Translations under genes and position numbers: made by a program
Part shown: piece by piece, positions 52,307 to 64,000 of the stretch
How the letters are laid out: each line of letters begins with the position of its first letter
Numbering within the stretch: the stretch's first letter is position 1
Notes under the pieces: generated by a model
Database searches by the model: none
What the model was told of the DNA's origin: nothing
What the model saw: only the letters and a program-made list of their open reading frames with translations
Origin: Craspedostauros australis
Taxonomy: Eukaryota; Bacillariophyta; Bacillariophyceae; Mastogloiales; Achnanthaceae
Direction: 5' to 3'
Length of the DNA stretch: 64,000 nucleotides
NCBI GenBank assembly: GCA_026770025.1
Contig: JAMXDE010000036.1
Span: 310,001-374,000 of the forward strand

Positions 52307-54066
52307 ATGTCCAAGCCATTCGACTACAGCAAGTGGGACAAGATCGAACTCAGCGACGATGAGGAAGATGTCCACCCAAACATCGACAAGGAATCGTGGT
52401 TCCGCATGAAGCATCGATCGCGTGTGGAGCGCGAGGATCACGAGGCGAAGGACCGCGAGCGCATCAACGATGAGGTGGGTTCGTGCAGTTGATCAACCAT
52501 CAACGATGGATTATGGGTGTGTGCTGGTGTGTGCTGGTGTGTGCTGGTGTGTGCTTTTCCTTGTCTTCTCCTTTGCTGTTGCTGCCGATGCTGCTGCTGC
52601 TGTTGTTGTTCTCTGGAAACCAATCAACTACTCAACTAACCAATCAACTAACCAACCAATCAATTAATCATCCACTCGTTCATTCATTCATTCATTCATT
52701 CATTCATTCATTCATTCATTCATTCATTCATCACATCGCATCACATCACATCACGTCGTGCAATTCACTGCACTGCAATGCACATCACTGGGCTCCCCCC
52801 ACAAACGCTATTTCCAAATACACACAACACGAGCAGATGTCCAAAGCAACCCAGCGCATCAAGATTCTGCAACGGGACCTGCAGAAGATTGAAAAGCGCA
52901 AGGCGGAGGATAGCGACGATGACAGCGATGATGACGACATCGACGATTCGGAAGCGATCAAGATTGAGATCCAGGAATTGGAACTCGCGAACAAGCGACG
53001 ACAGGCCAAGCTGGACGAGTACGAAAAGAACAAAAAGCTCAACGTGGACAACATGTTCCAAGTCAAGGAAGAGAGGACCGTGATCAATGCTTCCGCTGGA
53101 AAGAGCAACTACACGCCAAGCGGATTTGCGGAATCAACCGTGACCGGGGAGGAAGTTCGAAAGGAAATGGAAGCAAAGGGCAAGACGCAGGATGATGCAG
53201 AGCCAGAAGTTGCAGCGTCATCGACACCGGCGTCGTCGTCTTCACCAAAGTCCTCGGATGCCAAACCCACGGCGGGCGCAAAGGAAACCAAAGCGGCAAC
53301 ACCAGCAGCAGCAGCACCAGCAGCAGCAGAAAAGCCAAAGGCAGTCGCGAAGCCAGCAGCGGGGCCCGCCAAACCCAAGCCATCGGTCGCGGCTGCACCG
53401 TCGCGAGAAGATGTCGATTCCACCTTCGTCTACTCTTACCACGAGTTCACCGAGAAGTACGCGGATCTGGTGGAAGAATTCATGTCCATGAGAGAATTCT
53501 CCAGGTCGAAGGAGTTCCTCATGAAGCACGGAACTGTCCTGCTGCAGGAGCATGCGTCCAACTACCTCCTGCTCGCCAGCCTGGAGGACGAGATGAATGG
53601 CCAGCGCGACAAGATGAAGCAAACCGCGAAGCAGTGCCAAATCATCTCCAACATCACCGAGCTGGCCAAGAGCTGGGGCACCCACCCAGGAAACGTCATC
53701 ATTCCATTCTTCCAGCGAATGGAACAGCGCGAGTTCCTGCAGGGATTCCTGTCGGGCGTCGAAGCCTTCATCCAGAAGATCATCAGCCGGGCCGTCACCA
53801 AAAAGATGGAAATAGACGCCCAGCGCAAGTCTGGCGTCACGGCGGACGGCGTCGATCTCAACGAGGTGCCGCGTGAACAGCGGCTGGGACCAGGTGGCCT
53901 GGATCCGTTGGAAGTCATCGAAACCTTGCCAGTCGAGATGCAGGAGGCCTTCGAATCTCGCGAGATCGACAGGCTCAGAGACGTTCTCATGAATATGGAT
54001 CCAAAGGATGCCGAGTATCACATGAAGCGGTGTGTCGATTCGGGTTTGTGGAAGACGGAGGCTTAG
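52307..54066 (+). CDS. CDC37: Hsp90 co-chaperone Cdc37
   Basis: Exons 52307-52474 and 52837-54066 with a 362-nt GT-AG intron (phase 0) give 465 residues. The N-terminus MSKPFDYSKWDKIEL, SDDEEDVHPNID and the WFRMKHRSRVERE helix are the hallmark kinase-binding segment. Ser16 corresponds to the CK2-phosphorylated Ser13 of human CDC37. Exon 2 adds a charged coiled coil, an Ala/Pro/Lys-rich linker (about 150-250), the Hsp90-binding middle domain (about 255-390, starting YHEFTEKYADL) and a C-terminal helical domain (about 405-465). Cdc37 loads client kinases onto Hsp90 in the cytosol. The linker is longer and more Ala-rich than in animals. The intron carries two simple repeats and happens to be open in the frame of exon 2. 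Confidence 0.96.
52516..52555 (+). repeat. 10-bp tandem repeat in the Cdc37 intron
   Basis: Exactly four copies of GGTGTGTGCT, near the 5' end of the intron. Confidence 0.92.
52681..52730 (+). repeat. (CATT)n microsatellite in the Cdc37 intron
   Basis: About 12.5 uninterrupted CATT units, followed by CACATCGCATCACATCACATCAC. Probably length-polymorphic. Confidence 0.95.
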
Positions 54067-57000
54067 TGAGGTATTATACGGACGAGTTGGATTATACGAA
54101 CAGCGACGGCACTTGTGCTCCACCGAAATATGGGCCTTAATAGACGCTGGGAATGATCGGCGAGCAGGTCTGGGGAATCGGAACGGTGTGGGAAGGCACA
54201 ACAGCATGGCATGCACTGATCGTACCGTACAAGCACTCAGCACCCAGTTGGAGTTCTCCCTCGCGAGGAGCTCATACATGACACCACATCCCTGACTGAG
54301 TCATATGTATCCGAGCGAACGCCACTCAACACGCATGGCTCGTAAGTACCCGCGCTTGTGCATACCAGATCAGCTCCCCATTCATAGTCGTAGCAGAAGC
54401 AGCCAGCTATTGCTCCAGGTTAACTTTGAGTCCGACCAGAATGTCTGCTAATCCAAGTCATGACACATCACATCCCCTACCGCAAAACTGGAGGGGGGAA
54501 TGCGTTGTGCCATTCACAGAAACGAATTCTGCTTTCTGCCGCTTCGTGTCTGTTCGGATCATGTCTGCGGGAAGCAACAGCCGCACTTGCAGCAACCAGC
54601 GCAACATCATGCCATGCTTATCGTCCCATACATACAGCAGTACAATTGCCATGGGCGTTCGACACTTTGGAAGGCCAGACATGCGGACGGTGCGTGACCA
54701 AACGGGAGTGGCATCGCGCGATGGCATCCGAAAGACAGCGGGCATCATGGCGTCCGATTATCTGTGCTGGTGCGGACGGCAGCCACTGGTTCCGCTCCCA
54801 TGAGAGCAGTCTCCGCTCTCCTCTCATACAGTCTCCGTTCGCAGGCACATCATACCGTATGTACGAATACACACGCACACGCGCATCCAATATGGACAGC
54901 CCCCCTGGCCTTTTGACGTGGCAGCGTCGGGGGCTTACGGCATGCTCCTCGTCTGCCGCCGTTGCATCCCACACCTGCCTGGCAGCTATCCTTTAGCTCG
55001 TATCTGAGTGCCCGGCTTATCTACTGTGGTTTGCCAGTTTCACTCTGGATGCCGCAGATCTCTCCCCCTCCCCAATGACTGCACTGTATTGTAGTCGTCT
55101 AGCAACAGCTATGTACGTGCACCTCCCATACGCGTACTCAACTGCCGCAGCGAGACTGGAACGAACGGTCGGCCTGCAATCCAACCAGCGCGGACATCTG
55201 GGACGTTCGGGTTTCGGTGCTGTTGACGTTGTTCATTGCATCCTATCACACTGTCCTCGAGGACAAGCGTTGCTTGCCATGTCCGTATCTTTGGAGCAGA
55301 CGAGCTACAAATGGGTCTGGTCTCAGGTACCGGCTTTTGCATTGATTTCGTTGACTGCGTTGCCAATGTCACTCCGATGTCATGCATGTTGCTTTGGGAT
55401 CTCGGTTTCGTTGAGGTTCGTCGAACCCCTCTTCAGCGGCAACAGGCCCAGAGGTGTAGTACCGAAAGGACATGGAAGGGAGGCGATCTCTTTCGTTCGC
55501 AACAGACGAGGAGCAACATCAAGTCGATCCTGACATTGCAATGCTCTGCATGCCAGCGGGTCGCATAGCCCAATGACCGGCTGCTCATCCTGATCTAGCT
55601 CCAAACATATTATACATATGTATTCGCACTTGTACTCGTACGAACTATGTACCCCTCATTGGGGGATAGTGAGTGCACCTGTTTGCCGTAGCATGTGCCT
55701 GGCAAAGGTGCCGCTGCCCTCTCCGATAGGCACATTTGCGCATGCATACGAGTGCGTACATTCACGCACACATTGACACCGCAAAAGGGTGCCTATTTGC
55801 TTGTAACTGAGCGTGCGATGCCTCGGCATGATATAGAATACATGTATAAAATTATATCATGTTGTATATCCGCGCAGACTGCTCCAACAGATGGGCTGGT
55901 CGTTCTCAGCCTCTCTGCATTCCTGCATGCTCGTCTGCGCATCAGTTTCAGCCTGGAGAGGTTCGGACTGGAACCGCAAATCTTGAGATCCGGTACGACT
56001 GCGCAATGATTGCATGGCAACCAGGCCGGGGGTGCCAATAGCTCGTACTACTGGGCAGCAAACGAAGCAAGGAGACAGAGAGAGGAAGAGACAGATTGGT
56101 GGCATGAATGGACTCTCAACGAAAGCAGCTGCAGTGACGGTGGTTGCAGCCAGGCCATGTCTCCCATGTGCTTCCTTCACCTTGCTTTCTGGTTACAGAG
56201 AAGTGACTGCTCTCGGGAAGAAAAAGAATTGTTCACCCTTCACCGAAGAACGAATATAGGCACACAACGTGTCCACCGCGACGCGAACGTGAGGCCGCAA
56301 AGGCGTTTGGGTCGCGGGGCATATGCCATCTCGATGGTCACAAAGACGACGCGATGGTGTTCGCGGAGAATGTCAGCATCGACGTACAAAGAGCCACAAT
56401 TAAGCATCCTGCAGAAAGCTACTCGAGTCATGCTCGTTTAATTGTAAGGACTTGTTCAACTTCTCCAATTCATCGATCGGAGTGTTTGTAAGGAGTGGGT
56501 GTCATTTCGAAGAGTGATCGTTACAAAAAAGCGCGTGTGATTCTCATTGAAATAGTAAGGGGCACATGAAGGTGCGAACCCCAAGTCACGAACATCCGTG
56601 CGTACGTATTTCCACAGAACACACAAGTGACTTGCGCGCCGGTCCTCCGGTCGCTGCTTTCGCGGAGCCGTAGTAGAGAACATGCCGTGGTATTTTTGGC
56701 CAACAGACAGAGAGAGCACGCGCGCATGTACATGCCCTTGTACCAGCGCAATGCACACGAGCAGGAGTCCGCATGAGCGGTGACTAACTGTTTGACGAGG
56801 TACCTCCGCCCAGTCCTTTCCGGTAGTCTGTCACGTTCGCACCAGCGCACACCTTTACCTTCTTCTAGTTGCATTCGTGGTATAAGAGGGGTGAGTACGC
56901 ATGCCCTGCCGATTGATGGAAGGAGGATGTCGGACGGCAACTCAATCGGCCGCGCCCTTTTTGCACTGCGGACGGTGCGCGGAGTGCACCTCTTTCCATG

Positions 57001-58907
57001 CACACCTGGTTCTTCCGTGACGCGGCATTCGGTTCCTCGGGAATACGGGGACACTACCAGGATGGCTACCTGGTGACGAAGGATCAGCTCTAAACGTCCA
57101 AACATCAAAGCTTTTGTCGGACAGTATCCGGAAGCCGACCATACACAAGGGAGCGGGTGTAGATCAGTTTCAAATTCCAGACAGGCTGATGAAAAATACA
57201 AGTATAGTACTGAAACTGGAGTTTGCTCCCCCCGAAGAAGAGTCAGGCTTGTACTCGTACTCGTAGATCGGGGAGACCGGCTCTGCACGCCACTGGTAAG
57301 AGGATGTGGATTGTACTCCGATCTATTGTTGTTATGCCAGTGTGGGTGCTGCCAACGCCAACTCTCGTGCCAACATCGGCACCAACGCCAACGCCAACGA
57401 AGACTACGGCGAGCCATGGGCGTACGAGCTGCAAAGACGCAGGTTCCACGTGGATAGCATGGATGGAGGCATATCGCGAATGCGATTGTGCGTTAGCTGA
57501 AGCTGCCAGTGAACAGAAGCATTGAGACGCGAAGTGAAGAACTTGAGTACCACCAACAGGCTGGGTCATTGCGTACAAACAGACATACGAGCCACAGCTT
57601 CGCTCCAGAGTGGATGTATCTGTTGGTTCGGATGGATTGCGCTTCTCTGACGCAACTGGTGTTGGCACCGCACAGCTTGTGCGTTCACTCCAACAGAGTT
57701 CTTTGCATGGCAGGCCCCGATGCGAGAGAATCAGGGATCGTCCATCTTCAGGTCGTTGCGACGAGCCGGCACAAGTACCGTCGGATTGCAGCTTCGGGCG
57801 ATGCTCTGGTACGCGTATGCCAGCAGGGCATACACTCCGAGTTGGAGACTCCCCGTCCTCTTGCTGCCGGTGTTATCTCATCCAGTGCTGGTACCTGTTC
57901 GCATGAAGGATCGTGCGATTGTGGCCCTTCCGCAATTGCTGCGAAGCCGCTGGCGCTTCCTCATACAAAACCACCTTCACGCCTTTACAAACGTCGGATG
58001 CATGGTACCGCGCGAACTCGTACTTACGCGTATATGTGCAAGTATTCGTACTCCTACTCGTACTCGTGCTTGTGCTCGTAGGTATCCATACGTGCGCTAT
58101 GTAAGCACAAGTAACACCACCACGGCAGTTTCTGAGTGCGTGCTTGCATGTTTCTTGTGGGAAGCTGAATCACTCCAGCGGCGGCTAAATCTGCGACCCA
58201 TTCGGGCGTCACGAATAGTCAGGTTCTTGTCACGCTTCAAGGTGATGTGGAACCTCCGAGCCCTATTGCTTTTCGTTCGGTTAGTGATTGGATGACAATG
58301 TGGTGATAGCGGCATTCCTATGTCGACGCTTCATGATGTCCGACAGACGTTTTGCGCCTTCGTTGCTCGAGAAGAATGTCAATGCGCAAACGAGGCATCG
58401 GTCGATGACCCGGTGTTCAGGGAATAACTCCACCGGATAATGATACTTATGGGGCTTATTGGCCGTTATGACTGTAGCGATTCAGCTTCGCGTTGAGAAA
58501 ACGATGTGTCCAAGAACAACATGGAGGCAACGACACGCGTTTAGGCCACAAAATGGGGCAACACCAACAAAAGGAACACAAGAACGATTCACTGCTCTGC
58601 CGAGAAACTCGCACAAGCTTACCCATAAAAAACAGCAACCAAGGCAACACAACCTCCATCTCGACACAACGCACCGAATCACACAAGGCAACCAACCCGT
58701 ACAATCGCAGAGCCTCTTCATTTGTCCAGGACAAGCGCACGGGACACCCGCATAATTTCGAAAAAGAGATAAAAGACGAGCGCGACCACCTCACGCGGTA
58801 AGCGCGACATCAGAAAGGAGAGTGACCCACCAACGACATCACAACCACCAGCATCATCAATCGACCATCGCAACTGGCGTGTCAAGAGAGAAAGTGCAGT
58901 ACCATAC
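54067..58907. other. gene-poor region, about 4.8 kb
   Basis: No frame with domain, leader or splice support was found; the longest (56521-57417, minus strand, 298 codons) is Arg/Ser/Cys-rich without features. The region carries many TACTCGTA-type words: GTACTCGTACTCGTAG near 57250 and a CGTACTCCTACTCGTACTCG run near 58048-58075. A CCAACGCCAACG repeat occurs near 57386-57400. The final 150 bases are A/C-rich, the leader of the HA-domain gene. Confidence 0.55.
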
Positions 58908-61188
58908 ATGAAATCAGGATCTGGTCGGCGATCAGAACAACAGCGGGGCCAACAACAAGAACGGCAAGCACAAGCACAAGCGCAGCAACGACGACGAAGA
59001 CAACCACGACAAAACCGGAAAGCTCCTCCCCCTCCTCCTCCAGCTTCTAGTGGCCCTATCGGTCCCTCCGCACAGCACCAGTCACAACCGCTCCCCTCTT
59101 TCCACCAAGAGACTCCTCAGCCACAAGCGCACAATCTAGGCAGCGCACAACAGTCACAAACAGCATCATCAACAACGGCATCGAGAAGCAAAGCATCCGT
59201 GCCAGGAAAGAGTACACAAAAATCACAAGGACACCAGCAACAAGACCAGGCTTCTGACCCAAGCGCGAACCGTAGCCTCGCTAATATCAGCCATACCACA
59301 TTCGCGAGGGCTTCCATTCCAACGCGACCAGCAACACTCGATAGAAGTAGGGACATCACTACCCCCACCACCTCCAACGCCTCCAGCAACAGCAACAACG
59401 ACAACAACGAAAGCGCCAATATGCCACCATCGTTGTACGATCACCTCCTGACGGCCACTACCGACAACCCTCGCGTCCAGAAGTCAGCGCGGTACTCGGA
59501 GCGTCACAGCTTCGCGAATGCCATGGACTCCATCGTCCCGAACGATCCACAGTTTGGCATGTTCAACAACGATCAGTTGAACAGCTTGATCAACAGTGGC
59601 GTCATGTTGAATCCAACAGCCAACCAGCAGGCCAACGCCAGCCTCTTCGACAAGCAAACTCCAGCCACCGTGCCAGATTCCGCCTCCATGGGATGGTGGA
59701 AGTTCGGTGAGTTCCCCAGCAGGAATGACCTCGTCGACAAGATCATGCACGAACAGAGCGACGACTTCTACGCTCACCTGTCAGCGGTGGCATCACCAGC
59801 ACCGATAATGCCGCTCTCATCATCGTTTGTCGAGACAAGTGCCAACGCTACGAGCGCCCAAGAACAAGCGATGCAAACCATGGACCTCAAGCCACAGGCA
59901 GTCGACAACTTTCTCGCGCCGCCGATGACGCCTGCTGCGCACTCCCTGTTTGGCAGTGGGCACGACTCCAACCGGAGCATCGACTCCAACCTGTACTTCC
60001 CGCCCTTCACTGGTCTCGCATCAGGCATGGATGCAGCCCCGCCAACCATGGGGACGATGGCGACATCGGCCGCAGCACCCAACCGCAACAGCAATAACAA
60101 CTGCAACAACAACAGCCCACCGAGTTTGGAGTCATTTGCGCTCAACACGAGTACCTCACTCGCGTTCTTCGAGCCCACTCCTCTGGCGGAGTCCATCGCC
60201 AACAGGGCATCGTTCGATGCACTCGCTGCGCTGCACTCCAATACTGCGACAGGTCTGCCCGCGACTGCTCCCATCATGACCAACCAGCAGCAGGCCGAGC
60301 AGGCCGTAAACGACCCCAGCTTCTCCGATGATGCGCTTCTGGCGATCAATCCAGCGAATCTGGACGCCACCAGCCGCTCCGTCATCCTCAAGCAGGAGGA
60401 GCAGAGCCAGGACGAGAACTTCTTCCGCGAGGAAGACCCAAGTGAAAGCGAGGGGAGCGATCCGCAGGACGGATGCAAGTTCCGTGCCTACCAAGCCGAG
60501 AACTGGACGGAGCGATTCGAAGAGCTGATGGAGTACAACCAGACTCACGGCGATTGCCTGGTGCCCAACAACTACCCCACCAACCCTGCCCTCGCCCAAT
60601 GGGTGAAGAGGCAGCGGTACCAGTACAAGCTCAAGCTGGAAGGCAAGCGATCCACCATGTCCGAGGAACGTGCTGCCGCCCTCGAGCGCGTCAACTTCGT
60701 TTGGGACTCCCACAGCGCCGCTTGGGAGCAGCGTTTCAACGAGCTGTGCGAGTACAGGCTCACCAACGGCAACTGCAACGTGCCCAGCAGGTACCAAGCC
60801 AACCGCAAGTTGGCAATCTGGTAAGTTTGTGAAGTGCCATCATCTTCTCATCCCGGATCCCTGTTTGTTGCATTGCTCCGGACAAGTGCGTACGTCGACC
60901 AATTTTGCCACGCACACTATACTCGTACTCACATGCCCGAACGTTCTTGCTCGTGCTCGTGCTCTTACCGCAAATATTTCATCGCTGCGACCCTGGCATC
61001 ATGCCCCACGGTACCATGTATGTGTATCATCCATCGACCAATTCCAAACTCACAGGGTGAAGCGCCAGCGCCGGCAATACAAGTTCTATTGCGAGAACCT
61101 CCAATCAAGCATGACACCCGAGCGCGTTCAGATCTTGGAGGATGTCGGTTTTGAATGGGACGTCAAGAAGAGCCAGAAACAACGCTGA
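58908..61188 (+). CDS. disordered protein with two C-terminal helicase-associated (HA) domains
   Basis: Exons 58908-60820 and 61056-61188 with a 235-nt GT-AG intron give 681 residues. Residues 1-525 are Gln/Ser/Ala/Asn/Pro-rich and largely disordered, starting with a very basic Gln/Arg segment. Then come two HA repeats (PF03457 type): about 533-600, beginning WTERFEELMEY, with LAQWVKRQRYQYK; and about 605-672, beginning AWEQRFNELCEY, with IWVKRQRRQYK, the W spanning the splice junction. HA domains are Myb/HTH-like trihelical units, abundant in diatoms and often free of any helicase, as here. Nucleic-acid binding and a regulatory role are plausible. Acidic clusters before the first HA domain (REEDPSESEGSD) could be an activation region; this is inference. 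Confidence 0.88.
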
Positions 61189-64000
61189 GCTTGTTGGCAC
61201 GATGGTGTACACTAGGTAACACATAACATGGTAACATGAGTACTCTACACATGTCGAGTTTGCACAGGCGTGCAAGTAATACCAATCAATCAATATAGTG
61301 ATGTGAGAATTTTCGTGGAGTTGCTGACATTCCGAGAGCTACCTGCATCTTCTGGCAGTGGGGAGAGATTGTGCGTATTCCCCACACGTAGACAAACAGG
61401 CTTGATCGCGTGCACATACGAGGACTTCCGAGCGGTATTGCCTCATCGCCTGTGACACGAACAGCAAAATTTTCCATGAACGAGCGCATGGCACCCATTC
61501 GGCTTTCTCTGTTGTCGCACATTCACGGTTCTTTCTCTGAACAACAACATCCACACATGGATGCCCCGAGCGAAGTCCTGGCGACGGAAAGACGCGGAGT
61601 ACGCCACTGACACTCGTGCCATACCGTACCTTTCCGAACCCTTCACATGACTTCGTTTCATGCTGGTGTTCACCCATTTGGTGGTGGTGAAGGGAGACGA
61701 GTTGAAGTGTGATGCTGGCAGACCGTCTGTCTAAAAGTCCGCTACCATGGATGGCCGCCTTTGTGTGCATGATGGCTCAACTCGTGATAAAGGTTATTGC
61801 GTTCCGGAGTACGTACTTGTGGCCTTTATGCTTGAGCTACTTCGGGCCAGTTTCTTGACAGGGGAGGGCCAGCCCTCGCGAAGGGCTAGTTTGTTTCGTC
61901 TACCAGACGTGTACCTCTATCCGTTGGCGTTAGGTGGAAAAGTTGCGTAGAGCACGAGCTAGAGAGACGAGGTTGAACTCTCTGTTGACGATTCGTGGCC
62001 GTTCCAGCACCGTTCCTGCCTGTGAAGTCGCTGCCTGTCGGAGATGGCGAGAATGGCGCTGCTGTGGGGGATCTCAACGGCCCAGACATGCAGAGACCGT
62101 GTCTCGCTGGACATTTGCGCACAACGTTTAGTGGCGTGGCGCATTCTGGTTCTGCTGAATTTCGGTCAGCTTTCACTTGTCGTCTGGTTCTTCTTCAGGT
62201 TGCGGGCTTCCGGCTGAGGGCTGCGCTATGCTCTGCTCTATTGCGCTCCGTTCGTGCATTCGGTTATGTACGACCTCTGGTACGTACTTCATTTCGTTTC
62301 ATTTCATTTCTTAGTCGCAGCGCTGCGCTACGTTGTGTTCGTGGAGACATTTGCGGCAGGCAAGTGCAATTGCACACTCCCATGTTCATTCTTCTCTCCT
62401 GCTCCGCAATCCTTGATCGTACCTCTGAGACACGCAAAGGTGTAGTTTGCGTGTTTGGGAAAGAACATGGAGTAGTACACTCTTGCGGATACGAGCTAGA
62501 GGACGCATAGTTGAAGAACAAAGGAGATGTTTGAGGTGAGTATTGCGCTTGACGAGTATAATACGAATAAACACGAGACTAGCCACGCAGCATGGGTCAA
62601 GCTTGCCAGAATGCCTGGAATGCTCGAGTTGCAGTCGTGTGCGCAGCGGATTTGTCGAGCCATGCCAGACAGTTTGGTAGCTCTATCAATTGAGAGTCGT
62701 AAACCAGCATGTTGGTCGTGCGATTAGTTGCCATCAGCGCGAGGGCTGCTGTACTCGTAAATTGGGCACCGCATGTGAAGCGCGTACTCTTACCTCAGTT
62801 CGTATTCGCCACGAGATGTTCTTAACTTTTTTTGTTGCGTGATGTGGGCGTTCGGGTGAGATGATCGTGAACGGGATGATCGTGAACTCCCTTTACGTCT
62901 TTGGTCGGACATTGCGACATTATCGTTGGCGAAGTTCGCTGACAACGGTACGCCTCTCGCGAAGCATTTTCGTTGGCCAGCGCAATTCTCTCTTCGATGA
63001 CGGATTCCGGCCCACAGCAAGCCTCTCCCCATGCCGGTATCATGAACTGAACTGGGGCTCTTCATGTGCAACAGCATTGTCATGGTGGTTGGATGCGAAA
63101 TGGTTCATTGGACGATGCATGGCTGGGCTGTGCCAATTGCATACGTACCATTGCTGTGAAGTGATGGCGGCAAGATGCGATTGCTGTACGAGAATGTCTT
63201 TCAAGTGGCACTCGTGTTTCTGGCATGCAATGCGTTGCTTCGGAAAAGAGCATCGATAATTGCACCACACCAACAATGGCGCGCAGTGGCTGTGATTTCA
63301 GCACGCGTACGAGTACTCATGGATCTACAGCGGGCGGATAGTAGTACGTGTGGTACGAGTGAATGTATTCATCCGAATGCGCATTCGTCCTCTTGTACTC
63401 GTAGTCGTGCTCGTATTCTAGTCGCCATGTATTCGTAGCTCGCACAACACGAGGATGCCGGCTGTATCTGTTGTCGTTGTTGTTGTTCACGCAGCATTCT
63501 TTGGGCGTGGAGAATAGCGAACCATGATGTGGAAGCGTATTCGCCGCGACGTTTTGGTGTGTGGTGCTCCCCTTCTGCAGCTCAAGTTGTTGCTGGCATT
63601 GCTGGTGTCGCTGTTGATCTACACATGTGCTTTTGATGTTGCTTTTGATGTTGCTGTTGACGTCGCTGTGGACGCATCGAATCAAGGCACCGTATACTAC
63701 CTTCCGAGGTAGTATAAGAGTGAGGTCGATGCCATTCTGGATGGTAGCGGTCATGAGGCCGCCCAATACCAGCATCCATCCACCATTGGACGGCAATCGG
63801 TTGCCGGAATGTCCCTCCGCGTGACGCGATCGTTGTTGTTCTTTCGGCTGCTGCGAAAAGCCGCACAAACGTGTCTTCTCTGGAGAGTATTCTAATCCGC
63901 GATGATGACCGCGTTGCGTCCACACGCTCCGCATGCTTTGCCGTTGAACAAGTAATGAGCAGGCGCTTCAAGTCGGCAAGCTTCGTGCGACCCGCTTCAC
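61189..64000. other. gene-poor terminal region, about 2.8 kb
   Basis: No supported gene. Open frames are short or lack an ATG (for example 61995-62510). It has CTCTGCTCTATTGCGCTCC near 62230, CTTGTACTCGTAGTCGTGCTCG near 63392-63415 and a GTTGCTTTTGATGTTGCTGTTGACGTCGC-like imperfect repeat near 63635-63670. A gene beginning beyond base 64000 cannot be excluded. Confidence 0.5.

Noticed and set aside
52483-52836. Apparent N-terminal extension of the Cdc37 exon 2 frame, rich in HSFI repeats
   Set aside because: It is intron sequence (CATT microsatellite) lying between a good donor at 52475 and acceptor at 52836; the real N-terminus is in exon 1.
56521-57417. 298-codon minus-strand open frame
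   Set aside because: Low-complexity, Arg- and Trp-rich start produced by a CCAACG repeat, no domain or convincing start.
61995-62510. 171-codon plus-strand open frame
   Set aside because: Begins at GTG, no ATG-led coding signal, no domain, and its composition resembles neighbouring non-coding DNA.
1-64000. tRNA, rRNA or CRISPR features
   Set aside because: I scanned by eye for tRNA B-box-like words and regular spaced repeats and found none with supporting structure. A covariance-model search would be decisive.

Overview
The window is nuclear DNA of a photosynthetic stramenopile, most likely a diatom. Genes are short, with zero to four GT-AG introns. Three predicted proteins (PPR-like protein, DUF2358-like protein, coproporphyrinogen oxidase) begin with a signal peptide followed directly by Phe (AHA|F, TSA|F, VSG|F), the usual start of a bipartite plastid presequence in diatoms. 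The receptor cyclase-phosphodiesterase fusion, the paired helicase-associated (HA) domains and the membrane LRR protein are also typical of diatoms. The species cannot be named from the sequence.

Layout. 1-2051 (-) is the 5' part of a large AAA/STAND-type ATPase cut by the window edge. 2052-5723 is non-coding and may hold an old solo LTR. 5724-10433 (+) is a five-exon membrane nucleotide cyclase fused to a cyclic-nucleotide phosphodiesterase. 11710-12036 (-) is a small Cys-Pro-rich membrane protein. 12763/12888-16526 (+) is a membrane LRR protein. A 5.1 kb DNA transposon (16559-21686) lies 32 bp after its stop codon, with 157-bp terminal inverted repeats, a target duplication and three ORFs, one of them a probable DDE/RNase H-like transposase. 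23610-24833 (-) is a multipass membrane protein of unknown family. 27733-29770 (-) and 31084-33006 (+) are a divergent pair of plastid-targeted proteins (DUF2358/NTF2-like and PPR-like).

33694-36112 (+) encodes an unusual fusion of an IST1 (ESCRT-III) domain to an EndoG-type nuclease. It converges on a 616-residue helical protein of unknown function (36329-38305, -). 39624-41538 (+) is a GlcNAc-type glycosyltransferase, convergent with coproporphyrinogen III oxidase (41847-43784, -). 44662-51471 (-) is an intronless 2269-residue helical-repeat scaffold, divergent from the Hsp90 co-chaperone Cdc37 (52307-54066, +). 58908-61188 (+) encodes a protein with a long disordered N-terminus and two HA domains. 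About 4.8 kb (54067-58907) and 2.8 kb (61189-64000) appear gene-free.

Start codons on both strands tend to follow an A/C-rich, G-poor leader, which helped choose starts. Intergenic DNA and introns share dispersed TACTCTACTCTGCTC- and TACTCGTA-type motifs. No tRNA, rRNA or CRISPR was recognised.
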